From Hoeflea sp. IMCC20628 (GTDB lineage: Bacteria > Pseudomonadota > Alphaproteobacteria > Rhizobiales > Rhizobiaceae): a stretch of DNA of 64,000 bases. Position 1 is the stretch's first letter; each line of letters begins with the position of its first letter. Under the pieces are notes generated by a model. It did no database searches. It saw nothing but the letters and a program-made list of their open reading frames with translations, and was not told the DNA's origin. The DNA is taken from the NCBI RefSeq assembly GCF_001011155.1, contig NZ_CP011479.1, positions 576,501 to 640,500 of the forward strand, read 5' to 3'. A program made the translations under genes and the position numbers. This document shows, piece after piece, positions 7,636-16,383 of the stretch.

Positions 7636-9819
7636 ATGTCACGACTGCTCAGCTTCACCTCCGTTCTTGCCTTGATCGCGGCTTCCGCCTCGGCCGCAGA
7701 CATGAACTTCAACCGCGTGTCGTCCTTCGCCACACCGCTCAACATGGCGGCCGGTGAAGATCAGGATCGCGAGACCTCATCCGAAATCATCGCCGCCACC
7801 GAAGACGGCATGCGGCTTGTCTATACCGACAGCCCGCTGGGTGTGGTCGGCCTCGTCGATATTTCCGATATCGCTGCGCCAAAGCCCTTGGGCAATGTCG
7901 AACTCGGCGGTGAGCCGACATCGGTCACCATCATCGGTTCAAGCGCCTTTGTCGCCGTCAACACCTCGAAGGATTATGTCGCTGTCGGCGGCAAACTGGT
8001 GACCGTGGACATCGACACCAAAGCCGTGACGGCTGAGTGCGATCTTGGCGGACAGCCCGATTCCATTGCCAAGGCCAAAGACGCTTCATTCCTGGTGATT
8101 GCCATCGAGAATGAACGCGATGAAGATCTCAATGACGGCGTGTTGCCGCAAATGCCAGCCGGGCAGGTGGCGATGATCGACGTCAAGGACGGGGCTGCCG
8201 ATTGCGGCAGCCTGCGGTTCACCGATGTGACCGGGCTTGCCGACATCGGCGCGGACGATCCGGAACCGGAATTTGTCGACGTCAATGGTTTGGGTGAAAC
8301 AGTTCTCACATTGCAGGAAAACAACCATCTCGTGGTGATCGGCCGCGACGGCAAGGTGATCTCGCATTTCTCCGCAGGTGCGGTGACGCTTGAAAAAGTC
8401 GACCTGACTGATGAGCGTGCAGCACTCCTGTTTATCGAAACTCAGGCTGACCGCAAGCGCGAGCCGGATGCGGTGAAATGGATCGACGATGATCATTTCG
8501 CCATTGCCAATGAGGGCGATTACGAAGGCGGATCACGCGGCTGGACCATCTTCAACAAGGACGGCAGCGTGGTTTACGACTCCGGTATGTCGCTGGAATA
8601 TGCCATTGTTGAAACTGGCCATTATCCCGACAAGCGTTCTGACGCCAAGGGCGCAGAGCCTGAATCGATCGAGGTCGGCACGTTTAACGGCAAGCCCTAT
8701 GTCTTTGTCGGCGCCGAGCGCGCATCTGTCGTTGGCGTTTATGATGTCAGCGATCTGGCCAAGCCGGTTCTTGTGCAGCTGCTGCCTTCGGGCATTGCAC
8801 CAGAGGGCATCGTTGCGATTGCTACGCGCAACCTTGTGGTCACGGCCAATGAAGCCGACCTGATCGAGGATGGCGGCGTGCGCAGCCATGTCATGGTCTA
8901 TGAACAGCAGGAAGCGCCTGCCGCCTATCCGCAGATTACCTCGCAAGGGGCTGACAGTCTCATCGGCTGGGGCGCCCTGTCGGGTCTGGCCGCTGATCAG
9001 GAAAAAACCGGCATGCTGTATGCGATCAATGACAGTTTCTACGGCTATCAGCCGCGGATCTTCACGATCGACGCGACGCAGACGCCCGCTCGCATCATCT
9101 CCGCGCTCGACATCACCCGTGGCGGTGTTCCGGCCCAGAAGCTGGATATCGAAGGCGTGACGCTGGATGGCAAGGGCGGTTTTTGGCTGGCGTCCGAAGG
9201 CCGGACGGACCGGCTGATCCCGCATGCGCTCTACAACGTCAACGCCAAGGGCGTGATCAAGACCGAAATTCCGCTGCCAGCCGAACTGCAGGCACAGGAA
9301 ATCCGCTTCGGTTTCGAAGGCATTGCCCGCGATGGGGATGTGCTGTGGATGCCGATGCAGCGCTCCTGGAAGGATGACGCCAAGGGCGAAGTCAAGCTCG
9401 TCTCCTACAATGTCGAGAGCGAAGAGTGGGGCGCCGTGCGCTACGCACTCGATGCGCCGGCCGACAAGGGTTGGGTCGGGCTGTCCGACATCGAGATCCA
9501 CGGTGACTATGCTTACATCATCGAGCGGGACAACCAGATCGGCGAGAAAGCCGCGAACAAGAAGATCTACCGCGTCGCCATGAGCCAGATGGTTCCTGCT
9601 GCCTTGGGTGGCGAACTGCCGCTGGTTGAAAAGGAAGAAGTGCGGGATCTGTTGCCGGACCTGAAGTCGCTCAATGGCTATGTTGTCGACAAGGTCGAAG
9701 GCCTGGCCATTGACGCCAACGGCAAGGCCTATGTTGTCACGGATAATGACGGTGTTGACGACAGCTCCGGCGAAACCCTGTTCTTCACCGTTGATGGGCT
9801 TGCCTCCGTTTCGAACTGA
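7636..9819 (+). CDS. Exported phytase-like (esterase-like activity of phytase family) protein
   Basis: A 727-aa secreted protein. ATG 7636 is followed by a clean signal peptide (MSRLLSFTSVLALIAASASAAD, cleavage about residue 21); the open frame upstream of it is not signal-like. Residues about 30-420 look like beta-propeller repeats of the kind fused to alkaline phosphatases (repeated I/V-D-I-S-D, PESIEVG, ANEGDYEGG). Residues about 440-680 match the phytase-like domain (GALSGLA, LDIEGVTLDGKGGFWLASEG, GFEGIA, GLSDIEI). It probably hydrolyses periplasmic phosphate esters; true activity is uncertain for the family. The three-repeat Pho box upstream supports induction by phosphate starvation. 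Confidence 0.85.
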   Translation: MSRLLSFTSVLALIAASASAADMNFNRVSSFATPLNMAAGEDQDRETSSEIIAATEDGMRLVYTDSPLGVVGLVDISDIAAPKPLGNVELGGEPTSVTIIGSSAFVAVNTSKDYVAVGGKLVTVDIDTKAVTAECDLGGQPDSIAKAKDASFLVIAIENERDEDLNDGVLPQMPAGQVAMIDVKDGAADCGSLRFTDVTGLADIGADDPEPEFVDVNGLGETVLTLQENNHLVVIGRDGKVISHFSAGAVTLEKVDLTDERAALLFIETQADRKREPDAVKWIDDDHFAIANEGDYEGGSRGWTIFNKDGSVVYDSGMSLEYAIVETGHYPDKRSDAKGAEPESIEVGTFNGKPYVFVGAERASVVGVYDVSDLAKPVLVQLLPSGIAPEGIVAIATRNLVVTANEADLIEDGGVRSHVMVYEQQEAPAAYPQITSQGADSLIGWGALSGLAADQEKTGMLYAINDSFYGYQPRIFTIDATQTPARIISALDITRGGVPAQKLDIEGVTLDGKGGFWLASEGRTDRLIPHALYNVNAKGVIKTEIPLPAELQAQEIRFGFEGIARDGDVLWMPMQRSWKDDAKGEVKLVSYNVESEEWGAVRYALDAPADKGWVGLSDIEIHGDYAYIIERDNQIGEKAANKKIYRVAMSQMVPAALGGELPLVEKEEVRDLLPDLKSLNGYVVDKVEGLAIDANGKAYVVTDNDGVDDSSGETLFFTVDGLASVSN

Positions 9820-9841
9820 AGCTGATTTTTCGCATATCGAG

Positions 9842-9870
9842 CGGCCGGACGGGAAAACCCTGTCCGGCCG
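9842..9870. terminator. Bidirectional terminator between convergent genes
   Basis: CGGCCGGAC at 9842-9850 pairs perfectly with GTCCGGCCG at 9862-9870; inner GGG/CCC can extend the stem around an AAAA loop. It sits in the 57-bp gap between the phytase-like gene and the convergent binding-protein gene. Confidence 0.7.
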
Positions 9871-9876
9871 TTCGTG

Positions 9877-10953
9877 TTATGGGCTCGGCGGGGTCACGGA
9901 TTTGCGCCATTGCGACAGGAACCGTACCCGCTTGGCCCGGTCGAGCGAGACCAGCAGCGCCGGCGACAGCGGAATTGGCCGAAGCGTCAGCTCATCATCG
10001 TCACTCAATCGCGCCAGTGCCGCCGGTCCGCTCAGCGGCGTGAGCAGCCGGGTTTCACCATCAAGGATTGCCCGTCCCTGCGGTGACAGAGCCAGCTCCA
10101 GAAAGGCGCGGGCAGCAGTGGCGTCCCGGGCTTCGCGTGGAATGTAGCCAGCGCGGGCCAGCACCAGCGTATAATCGCTCGGCAGGATGACGCCGATGCG
10201 TGGATCGTTTTCCGCGCGCGACAAGGCATAAGATCCCAGCACATTGTAGCCGATGAAAGCGCGGCCATCGGCGACCCGGTCGATGACTTCCGAGCTGCAG
10301 CAGAAGGTGGCGACGCTGTTGCGCCCGAAGCCTTCGATCAACCGGCCCCAGGTGCTGGCTTCGGTGGAATCCTGAAAGGCGAAGAGATAGCCGACACCGG
10401 AATCCTCGATGTCATAGGTGGCGATGCGTCCGTTGAGTTTGCCCGATTGGCGCATCAGGTCGATCAGATCAAAGCGGCTCCGCGGCGGACCGTCCTCTTC
10501 GAACGCGGCCTTGTTGTAGACCATGACGGCGGGTTCATAGGTCAGGCCGATCAGTTCGCCGCGCCATTGCGCCCAGTCGGGCAGGCTTGAAAGAACCGGG
10601 CTGCCGATCACGCGGGCACAGCCGCCATTGACCAGACGGACCTGCTGGGCGATCGACGAGGAAATCACCAGGTCGGCATAGAAGACCCGATCCGAGCAGG
10701 CACTTGAGACACTGGCGTCGAGATTGTTGGAGGTGTCCTCGATATAGGTCACCGCAACGCCGGGATTGCTTTGCTGGAACGCTGAAATCAACGGCTGCAT
10801 GAAATCCAGATCGGTGACGCTGGCAATGACCAGATTTCCGAATTCTGTGCCGCGAGGATCAAATCTTGTGGTGGTTTCTGCTGCATCAGCGAAGCTGGAA
10901 ATGCTCAATAGGGCGACACTGACCACTGATAGGAAAACTGAGCGGCGGATCAT
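9877..10953 (-). CDS. Periplasmic ABC-type (Fe3+/PgtC-like) binding protein co-encoded with a TctDE-like sensor
   Basis: A 358-aa exported protein with an N-terminal signal (MIRRSVFLSVVSVALLSISSFADA, cleavage about residue 24). The body resembles type 2 periplasmic binding proteins of the AfuA/PgtC sort: IASVTDLDFMQPLISAFQQSNPGVAVTYIED, then FIGYNVLGSYAL and PSDYTLVLARAGYIP. No permease or ATPase is nearby. Its start overlaps the sensor kinase stop (ATGA at 10950-10953), and the regulator, kinase and this gene form one operon. That arrangement suggests a periplasmic ligand-sensing partner of the kinase rather than a transport subunit; this role is inferred. Confidence 0.78.
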   Translation of the reverse strand: MIRRSVFLSVVSVALLSISSFADAAETTTRFDPRGTEFGNLVIASVTDLDFMQPLISAFQQSNPGVAVTYIEDTSNNLDASVSSACSDRVFYADLVISSSIAQQVRLVNGGCARVIGSPVLSSLPDWAQWRGELIGLTYEPAVMVYNKAAFEEDGPPRSRFDLIDLMRQSGKLNGRIATYDIEDSGVGYLFAFQDSTEASTWGRLIEGFGRNSVATFCCSSEVIDRVADGRAFIGYNVLGSYALSRAENDPRIGVILPSDYTLVLARAGYIPREARDATAARAFLELALSPQGRAILDGETRLLTPLSGPAALARLSDDDELTLRPIPLSPALLVSLDRAKRVRFLSQWRKSVTPPSP

Positions 10954-12377
10954 TCGGCGTCACCTTCGGGATGAATGGCAGAAGGCGCGTCCGCAAGCGG
11001 CAGGTCAATGCCGACTTCGAACCCGCCCTCGGGGGAAAAGGCAGTCCGGATTGAGCCGTGATGAAATTCGGCGACTTCTGCAACGATCGCCAGACCGAGC
11101 CCGGCGCTTTGCGGGTTGGAAGCATCGCGAGCAAACCGCTGGCCGATCTTCTCGAGCTGAACCGAGTTCATTCCCGGCCCCTGATCATGGGCGGCGATCA
11201 ACGCCGTGCCGCCCTCAGTGATGCTCACTTTCAGGCAGACCGGCGGGTTGCCGTGCGCCAGCGCATTGGTGATCAGGTTGCGTGCCGCCTCGCGCAGGCT
11301 GAAGGCATCGCCGGTGACCATCACCGGATCGGCGGGCAGATCAAGCTCGATCCCCTCGGCGCCGCCGGTGCGGCGGGCTTCGCGTTCTGCCTCCACTGCG
11401 ACGCGACGGAGATCGATCAACTCCAGCGTGGCTGAATCGGCACGATGAGTGACCAGCGCGTGCGACAGCAATTGATCGGTCAGGCGGCTGACGCCGACCG
11501 ACCGGTCACGGATACGTCTGAGCAGCGCCCTGAGTTTCTGCGGATCGTCCTCCTCCAAAGCGAGTTCGGTCTGCGCCCGGAGCGCGGTGATCGGGGTGCG
11601 CATCTGGTGCGCAGCATCGGCAACAAAATCCTGCATGTCGCCGACCCGCTTGTCGAGCCGGGCCATGAAGCGGTTGATCGCCGCCACCAGCGCCTCGACC
11701 TCGCGCGGCGTGGTGGTGGAGAACGGTGTCAGATCCTTGGGGTCGCGCGCCAGCAAGGCATTTTCCACCCGGCGCAACGGACTCAGCGCCAGGTGCATCG
11801 CCAGCAGCGCCAGCGCCAGGGTAACGCCGCCGGCGATGATGACGCCGATAACGGCGCGGGCGACAATCTCGTTGGCGAGTTCGGAGCGGGCGCGCAAGGT
11901 TTGCGCCACGATTACGGTGATCGGACCGCGCACGGCCCGTTCGGCGAGAAAGCGCTGCATCTTGATGGCGCGAATGGCTTCGCCGGAAAATGTGGCATCG
12001 TAAAGCAGCGGCCCGTCGTCACGTTCTGTGGCCTCAGGCAGGGGGACGGTTTCGTCACCGGTCAGGGTTTCGCCGCCGGGGCCGATGATCCGGTAGAAAA
12101 TCCGGTCCTCCGACGCCAGCGACAACAGGCCGAAAGCCGACAGCGGGATGTCGATGACGGTTTCGCCCTCGACAACGCCGATCCGCTCGGCAATCTGCAG
12201 CGCGGCACCGGTGAGCAGCCGGTCAAAGGCGCGCGTCGCTGCAGTCTGACCATAGCTAAGTGCTGCCACAGCCGTTCCCGCCGCGGCGACGGTCAGCAGC
12301 AGTGTCAGCAGCAGTGTCAGCCGCCATGCAATGGAGCGGGAGCGGCTGGCGGCCGGATAGGCTGACACAAAGCTCAC
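10950..12377 (-). CDS. TctE-like sensor histidine kinase
   Basis: A 475-aa membrane kinase. One hydrophobic helix near residues 15-40, a periplasmic domain of about 130 residues (TctE N-terminal domain type, containing ASEDRIFYRIIGPGGETLTGD), a second helix near 175-200, a HAMP-like linker, then the phospho-acceptor box DAAHQMRTP with His257, and an HATPase domain (N box NLITNALAHGNP, G1 box AAHDQGPGM, G2 box SAGLGLAIV). It probably controls the divergent tctCBA transporter. Overlaps both neighbours by ATGA. Confidence 0.88.
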   Translation of the reverse strand: MSFVSAYPAASRSRSIAWRLTLLLTLLLTVAAAGTAVAALSYGQTAATRAFDRLLTGAALQIAERIGVVEGETVIDIPLSAFGLLSLASEDRIFYRIIGPGGETLTGDETVPLPEATERDDGPLLYDATFSGEAIRAIKMQRFLAERAVRGPITVIVAQTLRARSELANEIVARAVIGVIIAGGVTLALALLAMHLALSPLRRVENALLARDPKDLTPFSTTTPREVEALVAAINRFMARLDKRVGDMQDFVADAAHQMRTPITALRAQTELALEEDDPQKLRALLRRIRDRSVGVSRLTDQLLSHALVTHRADSATLELIDLRRVAVEAEREARRTGGAEGIELDLPADPVMVTGDAFSLREAARNLITNALAHGNPPVCLKVSITEGGTALIAAHDQGPGMNSVQLEKIGQRFARDASNPQSAGLGLAIVAEVAEFHHGSIRTAFSPEGGFEVGIDLPLADAPSAIHPEGDAE

Positions 12378-13066
12378 CGGGCAGCCGCATCGGATTTGCT
12401 GGTCAATGCCTGATAGCCAAGGCCGCGCAGGGTTCTGATTTCCAGTCCGGAGCCGGAGACCTTGCGGCGCAGCCGGCCGACATAGAGTTCGATGGCATTG
12501 GGCCCGGCGTTGGCGTCCATACCGAACAGGCGGATGACCAGTTCATCCTTTTCCAGCACGCGACCCTTGTTGACCAGAAAGATTTCCAGCAGCAGTTGCT
12601 CGCGCGGGGTGAGCTGCAATTGTTCGCCGTCGACGCTTGCCAGCCGCGTCGCCATGTCGAATTCGAGATTGCCGGCCGACAGTGTTGCGCCGGCTTCCCC
12701 GCTGCGACGGCGCACGATGGCCCGCACCCGGGCTTCGAGTTCGCCCAGATCGAAGGGTTTGACCATGTAGTCGTCGGCGCCGAAATCCAGCGCGCCGATC
12801 TTGTCATCCACGGCCAGCCGGGCGGTCAGCACCAGCACTGGCACGGCGTTCTTGCGCTGCCTGAGCCATTTGAGGAAATCCAGCCCGGAGCCGTCGGGAA
12901 GATTGATGTCGAGGATCACCAGATCATAGGCCGAGGTGGCGGCGAAATGCTTGGCGTCTTCGAGGAGGCCGGCCCGGTCACAGCTATGTCCACCGCGCCC
13001 CAGCCGTTCGGTGATGGCCTCGGCGACATCGGTCGTGTCTTCGACGACCAGAAAATGCATCGGCAA
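12374..13066 (-). CDS. TctD-like OmpR-family response regulator
   Basis: A 230-aa two-domain regulator. Receiver: acidic pair VVEDTTD, phospho-acceptor Asp53 in VILDINLPDGSG, and Lys of MVKPFDLGEL. Effector: winged helix with LTPREQLLLEIFLVNKGRVLEKDELV and YVGRLRRKVSGSGLEIRTLRGLGYQ. It is the first gene of the minus-strand regulator-kinase-binding protein operon and lies back to back with tctC. A tandem TGACAGCT repeat in the shared intergenic region is a plausible binding site. The open frame starts MPM; ATG 13060 is possible too. Confidence 0.9.
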   Translation of the reverse strand: MPMHFLVVEDTTDVAEAITERLGRGGHSCDRAGLLEDAKHFAATSAYDLVILDINLPDGSGLDFLKWLRQRKNAVPVLVLTARLAVDDKIGALDFGADDYMVKPFDLGELEARVRAIVRRRSGEAGATLSAGNLEFDMATRLASVDGEQLQLTPREQLLLEIFLVNKGRVLEKDELVIRLFGMDANAGPNAIELYVGRLRRKVSGSGLEIRTLRGLGYQALTSKSDAAAR

Positions 13067-13092
13067 CTCCTCCCGCTCTCAAAACGTCCAGT

Positions 13093-13111
13093 TGACAGCT
13101 GACTGACAGCT
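13093..13111 (+). promoter_or_regulatory. Candidate response-regulator site, TGACAGCT direct repeat
   Basis: TGACAGCT occurs at 13093-13100 and again at 13104-13111, an 11-bp repeat period (one helical turn). It is located in the 110-bp gap between the divergent tctD-like and tctC genes. OmpR-family regulators bind such phased direct repeats; assignment to this regulator is inferred. Confidence 0.45.
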
Positions 13112-13176
13112 TTTTGCGTTAGCGTAGCTGCCATACCGCTTTTGAGGAAAGGCGGCTCGTTCATTTGGAGGAAATC

Positions 13177-14160
13177 ATGAAGAATTTTGTTGCGCGGCTT
13201 GCCGCTACCGCCGTTGCCGTCGTCTCGCTGACGGCTGCCGCTCATGCGTTCGATCCGGGTTCGACCGAGTGCATTGCACCGGCAAACCCAGGCGGCGGCT
13301 GGGATTTCACCTGCCGTCAGGCCGGCAAGACCCTGCAGGATCTCAAGCTTGTGTCCGGCACCATGCAGGTCACCAACATGGCTGGCGGCGGTGGCGGCGT
13401 GGCTTTTGCCGAAGTCGTCAACAAGCGCAATGACGCCAACAATATGATCGTTGCTGCGTCGTCCGCCACATCGACTCGTCTGGCGCAGGGTGCCTATCCC
13501 GGCAACACCATGGATCAGGTCCGCTGGATCGGCGCCGTTGGCGCTGATTACGGCATTGTTGCCGTGGCCAAGGACTCGCCGATCAACACGCTGCCTGAGT
13601 TGCTGGAGCTGATCAAGAATGATCCGTCTTCGGTCTCTATCGCCGGCGGTTCCGCTGTTGGCGGCTGGGATCACCTCAAGGTTCTCATCGCGGCCAAAAA
13701 ATTCGGCATCGATGATGTCCGCACCATTAAATATGTTGCTTTCGATGGTGGTGGCGAGGCTGTAACCCAGCTGCTCGGCGGTTCGGTTCAGGCCTTTACC
13801 GGCGATGCATCGGAAGCCAAGGGTTTTGTCGATTCCGGCGACATCAAGGTGCTGGCTGTGCTAGCGCCCGAGCGTCTTGAAGGCGACTTCGCCGCGTTCC
13901 CGACTGCCAAGGAGCAGGGCATTGACGTGATCGGCGCCAACTGGCGCGGGTTTTACGCTCCCGGCGGCATGTCCGACGAAGCCTATGACTACTGGGTTAA
14001 TGCCATCGGCACCGTCTATGACAGCGCTGAATGGAAGGACGTGATGGCTCAGAACGGTCTTGCTCCGCTCAATATGCGCGGTGCTGACTTCCAGGCTTTT
14101 GTGGCTGAATCGGTGGATTCGATCACCGCCATCTCCAAGGAAATCGGTTTGATCCAGTAA
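13177..14160 (+). CDS. tctC: Tripartite tricarboxylate transporter substrate-binding protein TctC
   Basis: A 327-aa periplasmic receptor of the TTT family. The frame is open from a TTG at 13165, but GGAGG at 13167-13171 places the true start at ATG 13177. Signal peptide of about 24 residues ending TAAAHA. Family features: ECIAPANPGGGWDFTCR for the carboxylate-binding loop, GAVGADYGIVAVAKDSP, and the GANWRGFYAPGG segment near the C-terminus. It binds a di- or tricarboxylate; the exact ligand cannot be read. First gene of tctCBA; a strong hairpin follows it. Confidence 0.93.
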   Translation: MKNFVARLAATAVAVVSLTAAAHAFDPGSTECIAPANPGGGWDFTCRQAGKTLQDLKLVSGTMQVTNMAGGGGGVAFAEVVNKRNDANNMIVAASSATSTRLAQGAYPGNTMDQVRWIGAVGADYGIVAVAKDSPINTLPELLELIKNDPSSVSIAGGSAVGGWDHLKVLIAAKKFGIDDVRTIKYVAFDGGGEAVTQLLGGSVQAFTGDASEAKGFVDSGDIKVLAVLAPERLEGDFAAFPTAKEQGIDVIGANWRGFYAPGGMSDEAYDYWVNAIGTVYDSAEWKDVMAQNGLAPLNMRGADFQAFVAESVDSITAISKEIGLIQ

Positions 14161-14174
14161 GGATCTGTCGAACT

Positions 14175-14201
14175 GCCTCCGCCCGGTCAACGGGCGGAGG
14201 C
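14175..14201 (+). terminator. Strong hairpin between tctC and tctB (likely attenuator)
   Basis: Perfect 11-bp stem: GCCTCCGCCCG at 14175-14185 and CGGGCGGAGGC at 14191-14201, loop GTCAA, followed by TTTCTGTTT. Placed between the receptor gene and its membrane subunits, it likely terminates most transcripts and keeps the binding protein in excess. Confidence 0.7.
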
Positions 14202-14248
14202 TTTCTGTTTACGGCGACATCTGCCGGAGCATCGAGGGGGAGGGCGCC

Positions 14249-14680
14249 ATGAGCGACCGGATTATGGGAGGCCTGGGCCTCCTCTTGGCACTGTTTTTCA
14301 TCTGGCAGGCGACGCTGATTCAGGAAAGCTTCATTTCCGATCCGGTTGGCCCGAAGGTGTTCCCGATCATCATCGGAGTTCTGGTCGGCATTTCCAGCCT
14401 GGCGATCTTCTTCAAGCCCGATGACGAGCCGGAATGGCCGGAGTTCAGCCGGCTGTTTGAAGTCGGCATGACGGTCGCCGTGATGGTCGCCTATGCCTAT
14501 GCGTTGCCGCTTATCGGTTTCGTCGTGTCCACCGCATTTGCTGCCGGATTTCTGTCCTGGCGGCTCGGCACGCCACCGATCAAGGCTGTGATTGCCGGGG
14601 TCACGATCGCCGTCGGCATTTATGTCGTTTTCCATCTCATCCTGGGTCTGTCGCTTGCGCGCGGCCCGTGGGGATTTTGA
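14249..14680 (+). CDS. tctB: Tripartite tricarboxylate transporter small membrane protein TctB
   Basis: A 143-aa protein with four hydrophobic helices, the usual size and topology of the TctB subunit. It lies 9 bp before tctA and 88 bp after tctC, separated from the latter by the attenuator hairpin. A GAGGGGGAGGG run upstream of ATG 14249 gives a strong ribosome site. TctB sequences are poorly conserved; the assignment rests on topology, length and position. Confidence 0.9.
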   Translation: MSDRIMGGLGLLLALFFIWQATLIQESFISDPVGPKVFPIIIGVLVGISSLAIFFKPDDEPEWPEFSRLFEVGMTVAVMVAYAYALPLIGFVVSTAFAAGFLSWRLGTPPIKAVIAGVTIAVGIYVVFHLILGLSLARGPWGF

Positions 14681-14689
14681 GGCAGGGTC

Positions 14690-16225
14690 ATGGACACACT
14701 TAACGCACTTGCACACGGGTTTTCCATTGCCCTGACATTCCAGAACCTCGGCCTGGCGCTGATAGGCTGCTTTCTCGGCACCATCATCGGCGCACTGCCG
14801 GGGCTTGGACCGTCGAATGGCGTTGCCATTCTCATTCCGCTGGCCTTCTCGCTCGGCCTCGATGCGACGCCGGCGCTGATCCTGCTGACCAGCGTTTATT
14901 ACGGCGCCATGTATGGCGGCCGCATTTCGTCGATCCTGCTCAATATTCCCGGTGACGAACCGGCGCTGATGACCACGCTCGACGGCTATCCGATGGCCAA
15001 GAAGGGCATGGCCGGCGAAGCGCTGGCGCTGTCCGGCATTGCCTCTTTCGTTGGCGCCTTTTTTGCCACCTGGGGGCTGGTGTTCCTGGCGCCGCAGTTG
15101 GTCAAGGTGGCGCTGCTGTTCGGTCCGGCGGAATATTTTGCGCTGTTTGCGCTGGCCTTTGCCACACTGGGCGGTATCGCCAGCAAGAACCAGGCAAAGG
15201 CCGCGATTGCCGCAGGCCTCGGGCTTGGCATTGCGATGATCGGTGTCGACGGCCAGACCGGCGTGCCCCGCTTCGCGTTCGGCGAAGTGCATCTTTATGA
15301 CGGCATCGACTTCCTGGTGGCGATCGTCGGCCTGTTCGCGCTGTCGGAAGTGTTCATCTTTCTCGAGCATCGCGGCACCCCAAAAGCCACGGGCGACGCG
15401 GCTGCCGTCAAGCTTGGTCGGCTGACACCGCCCTTGTCGATGCTCAAACAGACAGCGCCAACCATGGCAAGGTCGACGGTGCTGGGCTTCATTGCCGGCG
15501 TCTTGCCAGGCGCGGGCGCTTCGCTCGGATCGTTCATCGCCTATTCGGTTGAAAAGCGGCTGGTCGACAAGGACAACACCTTCGGCACCGGTGATCCGCG
15601 CGGCGTGGCGGCACCCGAGGCCGGCAACAATGCGGCAGCCGGCGGCGCGCTGGTTCCGATGCTGGCGCTCGGCGTACCGGGTTCCGGCACCACCGCGGTG
15701 CTGCTGGCGATGCTGCTGGCGCTTAACATCACGCCAGGACCGCTGTTGTTCACCAACAATCCCGACGTGGTCTGGGGCCTGATTGCGGCGCTGTTCATTG
15801 GTAACCTGATGCTGCTGATCATGAACATTCCGATGGTCAGCCTGTTCGTCCGGGTGCTGCTGGTGCCCCCGCGCTATCTGATGCCCGCCGTGGCGATGAT
15901 CTCGTTTGTCGGCATCTATGGCATCTCCGGCTCGACATTCGATCTGATGGTGATGGTGTTCTTCGGTGTGCTGGGCTGGCTTTTGAGAAAGCTGGAAGTG
16001 CCGCTGGTTCCGGTGATCCTCGGCATCCTCCTGGGCAACCAGATGGAAGCAAACATGCGACGGGCAATGACCATCTCGGATGGCGACTGGAGCGCATTGT
16101 TTGCCTCGCCCCTGTCGATCGGGCTTTGGCTGTTTGCGTTCTTCGGCTTCATCATGCCGATCGTTGCCGGACGGTTTTTCCGGTCGAAACTGCCCCGCAC
16201 CGACAGCGATGCTGATCCGGATTGA
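14690..16225 (+). CDS. tctA: Tripartite tricarboxylate transporter large membrane protein TctA
   Basis: A 511-aa permease with about twelve helices. It shows the diagnostic TctA signatures: GTIIGALPGLGPSNGVAILIP near the N-terminus, YYGAMYGGRISSILLNIPGDE around residues 65-86, and the matching inverted-half signature FIAGVLPGAGASLGSFIAYS near 270 followed by GVAAPEAGNNAAAGGALVPM. Completes the sodium- or proton-driven carboxylate uptake system whose expression the divergent TctDE-like operon presumably controls. Confidence 0.95.
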   Translation: MDTLNALAHGFSIALTFQNLGLALIGCFLGTIIGALPGLGPSNGVAILIPLAFSLGLDATPALILLTSVYYGAMYGGRISSILLNIPGDEPALMTTLDGYPMAKKGMAGEALALSGIASFVGAFFATWGLVFLAPQLVKVALLFGPAEYFALFALAFATLGGIASKNQAKAAIAAGLGLGIAMIGVDGQTGVPRFAFGEVHLYDGIDFLVAIVGLFALSEVFIFLEHRGTPKATGDAAAVKLGRLTPPLSMLKQTAPTMARSTVLGFIAGVLPGAGASLGSFIAYSVEKRLVDKDNTFGTGDPRGVAAPEAGNNAAAGGALVPMLALGVPGSGTTAVLLAMLLALNITPGPLLFTNNPDVVWGLIAALFIGNLMLLIMNIPMVSLFVRVLLVPPRYLMPAVAMISFVGIYGISGSTFDLMVMVFFGVLGWLLRKLEVPLVPVILGILLGNQMEANMRRAMTISDGDWSALFASPLSIGLWLFAFFGFIMPIVAGRFFRSKLPRTDSDADPD

Positions 16226-16240
16226 GCCCCGATTGATGAG

Positions 16241-16264
16241 ACCGCTGGCTATGGCTCCAGCGGT
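16241..16264 (+). terminator. Weak hairpin after tctA
   Basis: ACCGCTGG (16241-16248) pairs with CCAGCGGT (16257-16264), 8-bp stem with 8-nt loop, no clear T-run. Lies 16 bp past the tctA stop, before the AbrB-family gene. Confidence 0.45.
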
Positions 16265-16383
16265 TCATTGCTGCGCTTGATGGTTCCATCCAACCATGAA
16301 GCGCACTAGGTTCGTGGTTGCAGCAGGCTGATTCTGCTCGGACGGCCACGCCGTAATCTTCGGTCAATGCGGGAGTTGAAGAC

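Noticed and set aside
14123-15370. 415-codon minus-strand frame opposite tctC end, tctB and tctA start
   Set aside because: Covers conserved TctB/TctA coding sequence in antisense; composition (Gln, Arg, His-rich) is typical of a shadow frame.
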